Below the pieces are notes generated by a model, which was given only the letters and a program-made list of their open reading frames with translations, was not told the DNA's origin and searched no databases. A stretch of DNA of 7,165 nt from Chromatiales bacterium. GTDB taxonomy: Bacteria > Pseudomonadota > Gammaproteobacteria > Chromatiales > Chromatiaceae. Below are positions 6,127 through 7,165 of the stretch, one piece after another (the stretch's first letter is position 1; each line of letters starts with the position of its first letter). The stretch is taken from positions 1 to 7,165 of the forward strand of contig JAKSCN010000484.1 in NCBI GenBank assembly GCA_022360595.1. Reading direction: 5' to 3'. Made by a program: the position numbers and the translations under genes.

Positions 6127-7125
6127 CTATCGGCCTGCGCCTTCTACACCTTCTGGGGGCCAGTTTTCCAGCCGCATACCCAGAGAGAGTCCGCGAGTAG
6201 CCAAAACATCTTTAATTTCTGTCAGTGATTTCTTACCCAGGTTAGGAGTTTTCAACAACTCAACTTCGGTACGCTGGATCAAATCACCAATCAGGAAAAT
6301 ATTTTCTGCTTTCAAACAGTTGGCTGAACGAACAGTCAGCTCGAGATCATCAACTGGACGAAGCAGAATCGGATCCACGGTCGGACCCTTCTCTTCAACC
6401 GGTTTATCGGCTGTCGCGGTCTCATCGAGCTTAACGAAAGCCGACAACTGATCCTGGAGGATAGTGGCGGCATTGCGAATCGCCTCCTCAGGATCAATAG
6501 TGCCGTTCGTCTCTAAATCGATAACCAAGCGATCGAGATCGGTACGCTGCTCAACACGAGCAGCCTCAACAGAGTAGGCCACGCTGCGTACAGGTGCAAA
6601 AGAGGCATCCAGTTGCAGGCGACCAATAGGGCGATCGTCGCCCGCCGCACTCTGGCGAGCAGTGGCCGGTTGATAACCGATACCGCGCGCCACTTTTAGC
6701 GTCATGTTGAGCTCACCATCCTTAGTCAGGTTGGCGATAACGTGATCCGGGTTAGCAATCTCAACATCGTGATCGAGAGTGATATCACTTGCCAGCACAG
6801 GTCCGAGGCCCTTCTTCTTCAAGGTCAGGGTAGCCTCATCACGTGAGTGCATCACAATAGCCAGATCTTTCAGATTCAGAAGAATCTCAAGGACATCTTC
6901 CTGAACCCCTTCAATGGTGGTGTACTCGTGCAGTACCCCTTCGATTTCAGCCTCGACCACTGCACAACCTGGCATGGACGACAGCAGAATCCGACGCAGA
7001 GCATTGCCCAAGGTATATCCGAAACCACGCTCCATCGGCTCCAGAGAAACCTTAGCGTGGTTCTCAGTAACAGACTGAACGTTGACGAGTCTCGGCTTTA
7101 AAAAGTCGGTAACGAATTCTGGCAT
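6127..7125 (-). CDS. rpoA: DNA-directed RNA polymerase subunit alpha
   Basis: The alpha subunit dimer is the assembly platform for beta and beta', and its C-terminal domain contacts UP elements and activators. It has 332 residues, close to the 329 of E. coli. The N-terminal domain (about 1-233) shows FLKPRLVNV, the invariant LEPMERGFGYTLGNALRRILLSSMPG around 28-53 with R45 of the assembly surface, GVLHEYTTIEGVQEDVLEILLNLK (63-86), DRPIGRL (164-170), and VEAARVEQRTDLDRLVID (186-203). A charged linker runs from about 234 to 248. The C-terminal domain (about 250-325) has DPILLRPVDDLELTVRSANCLKAE with R266, N269 and C270, equivalent to the DNA-contacting E. coli R265/N268 and to C269, then KTPNLGKKSLTEIKD and the end block GLSLGMRLENWPP. 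The start has AAGAGG six bases upstream. It sits between rpsD and rplQ, as in the standard alpha operon. Confidence 0.99.
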   Translation of the reverse strand: MPEFVTDFLKPRLVNVQSVTENHAKVSLEPMERGFGYTLGNALRRILLSSMPGCAVVEAEIEGVLHEYTTIEGVQEDVLEILLNLKDLAIVMHSRDEATLTLKKKGLGPVLASDITLDHDVEIANPDHVIANLTKDGELNMTLKVARGIGYQPATARQSAAGDDRPIGRLQLDASFAPVRSVAYSVEAARVEQRTDLDRLVIDLETNGTIDPEEAIRNAATILQDQLSAFVKLDETATADKPVEEKGPTVDPILLRPVDDLELTVRSANCLKAENIFLIGDLIQRTEVELLKTPNLGKKSLTEIKDVLATRGLSLGMRLENWPPEGVEGAGR

Positions 7126-7131
7126 CGATAA

Positions 7132-7137
7132 CCTCTT
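7132..7137 (-). promoter_or_regulatory. Ribosome binding site of rpoA
   Basis: AAGAGG on the minus strand is six bases ahead of the rpoA ATG, within the 21-base spacer after rpsD. It supports translation from the polycistronic rpsD-rpoA-rplQ message. Confidence 0.8.
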
Positions 7138-7146
7138 AGCTATCCC

Positions 7147-7165
7147 TTATTTTGAGTACAGCTCG
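7147..7165 (-). CDS. rpsD: 30S ribosomal protein S4 (uS4), last five codons only
   Basis: The minus strand reads GAG CTG TAC TCA AAA TAA, that is ELYSK followed by a stop, which is the usual C-terminal end of S4 (E. coli ends VELYSK). It stands immediately upstream of rpoA, where rpsD belongs in the alpha operon. S4 binds 16S rRNA, nucleates 30S assembly and in E. coli represses translation of this operon. Only the tail is visible, so the call rests on five residues plus position. Confidence 0.85.

Noticed and set aside
1..7165. Mobile element, CRISPR, tRNA, toxin-antitoxin or defence system
   Set aside because: Nearly all the sequence is accounted for by recognisable housekeeping genes; the largest gap is 140 bases, and I saw no direct repeats, transposase, integrase or tRNA-like sequence.

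Overview
The window looks like a chromosomal housekeeping segment of a gammaproteobacterium. The proteins read like close relatives of Escherichia coli and Pseudomonas proteins: SSB, a YajR-type transporter, UvrA, the RNA polymerase alpha subunit, and ribosomal proteins bL17 and uS4. From memory, the order rpoA-rplQ ... uvrA-MFS-ssb matches Pseudomonas aeruginosa, where bacterioferritin and catalase genes lie between rplQ and uvrA. Here that slot holds one gene for a SAM hydroxide adenosyltransferase (DUF62 family). This points to a Pseudomonas- or Cellvibrio-like lineage, but the genus cannot be fixed from the sequence alone.

Layout, left to right: (1) the 5' two thirds of ssb, minus strand, cut by the left edge; (2) a 140-base spacer with an 8-base inverted repeat just ahead of ssb; (3) a YajR-like major facilitator transporter with a C-terminal YAM domain, minus strand; (4) a 105-base divergent promoter region; (5) full-length uvrA, plus strand; (6) a DUF62 gene, minus strand, converging on uvrA with only 4 bases between the stop codons; (7) a perfectly symmetric bidirectional terminator; (8) rplQ and rpoA, minus strand, ending the alpha (S4) ribosomal operon, with the last five codons of rpsD at the right edge.

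Functionally the window joins DNA repair and ssDNA protection (uvrA, ssb), transcription and translation machinery (rpoA, rplQ, rpsD), one membrane transporter and one SAM-hydrolysing enzyme. All genes appear intact apart from the two cut by the window edges. I saw no mobile element, CRISPR array, tRNA, rRNA, phage gene or defence gene.

I found no convincing new biological system. The points most worth a second look are regulatory and contextual: the DUF62 gene between two housekeeping blocks, its possible leaderless start right next to the terminator, the lack of a consensus LexA box ahead of uvrA and ssb, and the terminator-less convergence of uvrA with the DUF62 gene.
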